A model generated the notes under the pieces. It saw only the letters and a program-made list of their open reading frames with translations, made no database searches and was not told the DNA's origin. Shown here in pieces: positions 5,114-7,010 of a DNA stretch of 7,010 nt. Position 1 is the first letter of the stretch; each line of letters begins with the position of its first letter. Made by a program: the position numbers and the translations under genes. The DNA is from 2-02-FULL-55-14 sp964581115 (lineage in GTDB: Bacteria > Bacteroidota > Ignavibacteria > UBA10030): the NCBI GenBank assembly GCA_964581115.1, contig CAZOMY010000066.1, positions 1 through 7,010 of the forward strand, read 5' to 3'.

Positions 5114-6333
5114 ATGGATACTCTCCCGCGGCTCATCGAACCTGCCCTCCAAGAGCGTCTCCGGGCCATGCCGGCCGTCATTCTGACGGGCGCGCGGCAG
5201 ACGGGCAAGAGCACGCTCGTCGAACACCGGCTCCGGGGGAAGCGCCGCTACGCCACATTGGACGACCTGGATGTGCTCGACGCCGCGCGCCGCGATCCGG
5301 AGGCTCTCTGATCGGCGGCACCGACCCGGTCACGCTCGACGAGGTCCAGCGCGAGCCCCGACTGTTGCAGGCGGTGAAGCGGTCGATCGATCGGCGTCGT
5401 ACACCGGGTCGGTTTCTGCTGACCGGCTCGGCGAACTTCCATCTCATGCGGCGCGTATCCGAATCGTTGGCCGGGCGGGCCAGTTACCTGACGCTTTGGC
5501 CGATGACGAGACGCGAGCGGCGGGGAGAAGGGAGCGCCGGCCGGTGGGACGACCTGTTCTCGGAGCGCGATGATCGGTGGCGCGACCTCTTGTCGGCCGA
5601 CTTCTCGGAACCCGAGGACTGGCGTGCGTGCGTCCGCCGAGGCGGATTTCCGACGCCCGCCCTGGAACTCACCACGCCACGGGACCGGCAGATCTGGTTC
5701 GACGGATACATCAAGACCTATCTCGAGCGCGACCTACAGGACCTCGCGTCCATCGGCGCTCTGCCCGACCTCCGCCGACTGATGCAGGCGGCCGCCTTGC
5801 GCGTCGGTCAGTTGGTGAATCAAACGGAATTGGGTCGCGACGTTTCGTTGCCGCAGGCGACCATTCACCGGTGGTTGAACCTTCTTGAGACGTCGTATCT
5901 CCTCGTGCGACTGCCGGCGTACGCCGTCAATCGGACGAAACGGCTGATCAAGGCGCCAAAACTGTATTGGGGGGACACAGGCGTGGCGATGCATCTATCC
6001 GGCGGCGTGGAGCCGGGCGGCGCGCAACTTGAGAATCTCATACTCCACGATCTGCTGGCCTGGCGCGACGCGCGACTGGATGCGGCGGAGATCGGCTATT
6101 GGCGGACGTCGAACGGCGAGGAGGTCGATCTGGTCGTCGAGTCCGGGGGCCGGCTCTTGCCGATCGAGGTCAAGGCCACTTCGCGGCCGCGGTTGAGCGA
6201 TGCGGCGCATCTTCGCGTCTTTTGTTCGGAGTATGGCGCGAAGTCGCGAGCCGGATTGTTGCTGCATACGGGAAGCGCGTTGGAGTGGCTGGCGCCGGAT
6301 GTCCTTGCGGTGCCTTGGTGGAGGGTGGTGTAG
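5114..6333 (+). pseudogene. AAA_14/DUF4143 ATPase, broken by a single frameshift
   Basis: The first part has the Walker A motif TGARQTGKST (about residues 25-34 from the ATG at 5114) and runs to YATLDDLDVLDAARRDPEAL. A TGA at 5309-5311 then stops it. The rest continues in the -1 frame, beginning LIGGTDPVTLDEVQ with the Walker B acidic pair D-E. It proceeds with the sensor-like FLLTGSAN, LAGRASYLTLWPM, the DUF4143 segment YIKTYLERDLQDL, and a PD-(D/E)xK-like end, EEVDLVVE...LPIEVKA. Adding one base near 5305-5311 would restore about 406 residues, normal for the family, and would give the usual spacing between DPEA and LDEVQ. The window's sequence therefore appears to have lost one base, by true mutation or by sequencing error. 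An alternative start is the ATG at 5096; the 5114 start gives family-typical N-terminal spacing. The family is very common, often in many copies per genome, and its role is not established. Confidence 0.88.
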
Positions 6334-6500
6334 ATGCGTCCGGTTCGGCCGTTGTCAGGGCAGAAGATTCTGTGGTCACGCCGCTGAGTGGATCCCCGTG
6401 GCCGGATCTTTACGCCTCAGCCAGAAATGCAGGCACCTGGCGTTCCCCTGCTGACCTGCCTCAGCCGTTTTCCTCTACATCCGACCCCTCGGCCGCTCGA
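6334..6500. other. Intergenic stretch with no feature seen
   Basis: After the ATPase stop codon no conserved reading frame, RNA gene or terminator could be recognised. The ATPase has no hairpin plus T-run behind it. Frames that cross this stretch continue from shadows of the ATPase gene. Confidence 0.4.
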
Positions 6501-6532
6501 CGGTTCGACAGGCTCACCGTCGTCCTGAACCG
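6501..6532. repeat. Inverted repeat CGGTTC...GAACCG, REP-like
   Basis: CGGTTC (6501-6506) pairs with GAACCG (6527-6532). An alternative stem, CGACGG (6498-6503) with CCGTCG (6517-6522), overlaps it, so two structures compete. The text GGTTCGACAGGCTCACC resembles the widespread intergenic repeat of the form TTCGACAAGCTCA...GAACGG. It directly precedes the tandem array beginning at 6533. Confidence 0.45.
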
Positions 6533-6652
6533 GGCACGTTCACTGTGCCAGCCGAGGACGTGCCAAGTCGAAGGGCGATTCAGCCTTCGGCTCGGCACGT
6601 GCAGTTGCTGTTCAGAGGGACGTGCCAAGCTCAGGCCTCACTCGCGGCTCGG
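6533..6652. repeat. Degenerate 61-bp tandem repeat (two units) with strong hairpin
   Basis: GGCACGT occurs at 6533 and 6594, and its reverse complement ACGTGCC at 6558 and 6620, giving alternating orientations with a period of 61-62 nt. Both units also share GGACGTGCCAAG (6556 and 6618) and end in CGGCTCGG. The stretch 6558-6600 can fold into a hairpin with ACGTGCC and CGAAGG on one arm and CCTTCG and GGCACGT on the other, about 15 of 17 pairs. No T-run follows, so a standard intrinsic terminator for the ATPase gene is unlikely. Confidence 0.55.
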
Positions 6653-6933
6653 GGTCAAGCCTCTGGTCTCTGATTTCTGACCTCTGCCTCCGCTTTCAGC
6701 ACCCCCTCCCACCTGCAAGGAGTACTCTCTTCCCACTTTCGCGAATGCGCCCCGTGGCCGAGACTGCGCATGGGTCCGGCCATGATGGCAAGCAGTCCAG
6801 TTCCGCCGATCTCCGTTGAAACTGATGCCGGAGAGATGATCGCTGGCTCTTCAATGCCTTAGGCGTACGTCAACATTCCCTTATCTGATCATTGCCCAGC
6901 GCCCCATTCCTGTCCGGGCCTGTCGATTCCTGC
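6653..6933. other. Intergenic stretch with no gene seen
   Basis: It contains a pyrimidine-rich run (6662-6740) with the near-repeat TCTCTGATTTCTGACCTCTG. One short plus-strand open frame (6622-6819) has no recognisable protein character and runs out of the repeat array. Nothing else could be supported. Confidence 0.35.
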
Positions 6934-7010
6934 CTACTTTCTTCGACGTTCCACTTGACTTCCTACGAAAATCTCGACTCTTTCACCGCTGGTATCCGGG
7001 GGGATATGCA
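6934..7010 (-). CDS. Possible 3' end of a minus-strand gene running off the window
   Basis: Read from the window edge on the minus strand, one frame gives PPDTSGERVEIFVGSQVER followed by RRK and a TAG at 6936-6934. The composition is plausible for a protein tail, but only 24 codons are visible, no family is recognised, and an open frame this short can arise by chance. The two other minus frames close after 9 and 16 codons. Confidence 0.2.
   Translation of the reverse strand, partial: HIPPDTSGERVEIFVGSQVERRRK

Noticed and set aside
4981..5310. The upstream extension of the frame that encodes the C-terminal part of the ATPase
   Set aside because: Before about 5309 this frame is out of phase with the conserved Walker A part and starts inside the 75-bp repeat; it is a frameshift artefact and not a longer N-terminus.
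6099..6819. Plus-strand open frames of 193 and 65 codons after the ATPase
   Set aside because: The first is a shadow of the ATPase running into repeats; the second lies in the hairpin array and has no protein-like features.

Overview
The window looks like a chromosomal stretch of a GC-rich bacterium. It is gene-sparse and unusually rich in short dispersed intergenic repeats, a pattern common in environmental lineages such as deltaproteobacteria-like, NC10, Nitrospirota or planctomycete-like groups. Nothing in the sequence fixes the phylum. All four substantial genes are on the + strand, separated by 257, 877 and 588 nt (from the 5114 start), so they do not form an operon. No rRNA, tRNA, CRISPR array or transposase was found.

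Layout. At 26-1534 is a 502-residue protein with an N-terminal SEC-C zinc motif. At 1792-2901 is a GT-B glycosyltransferase of the MurG/MJ1255-like kind. At 2900-5041 is a repeat-rich region with one intact DEDDh 3'-5' exonuclease gene (3779-4525). At 5114-6333 is an AAA/DUF4143 ATPase gene broken by one frameshift near 5305-5311. At 6334-7010 is non-coding sequence with a hairpin-rich degenerate tandem repeat. The last bases may hold the 3' end of a minus-strand gene (weak).

The most interesting part is the exonuclease region. Two N-terminal fragments of related exonuclease genes lie upstream of the intact gene (3481-3513 and 3603-3726), and one C-terminal fragment lies downstream (4580-4684). 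In the 14 best-conserved codons, the second N-terminal fragment differs from the intact gene only at nine synonymous third positions. It therefore comes from an anciently diverged functional paralogue and not from a recent tandem duplication. Short repeats of the type CCGCCAAAGGCGCAAAG lie next to each copy, and the fragments break at or near them. A plausible reading is a nested arrangement, in which an exonuclease cassette bounded by repeats replaced the middle of an older relative. A different repeat of about 75 bp, with two hairpins and one compensatory base-pair change, flanks the whole block as direct copies (3141-3214 and 4967-5041).

The genes show no evident shared pathway. The glycosyltransferase probably acts on cell-surface glycans, the exonuclease on DNA or RNA ends, and the roles of the SEC-C and DUF4143 proteins are unknown.
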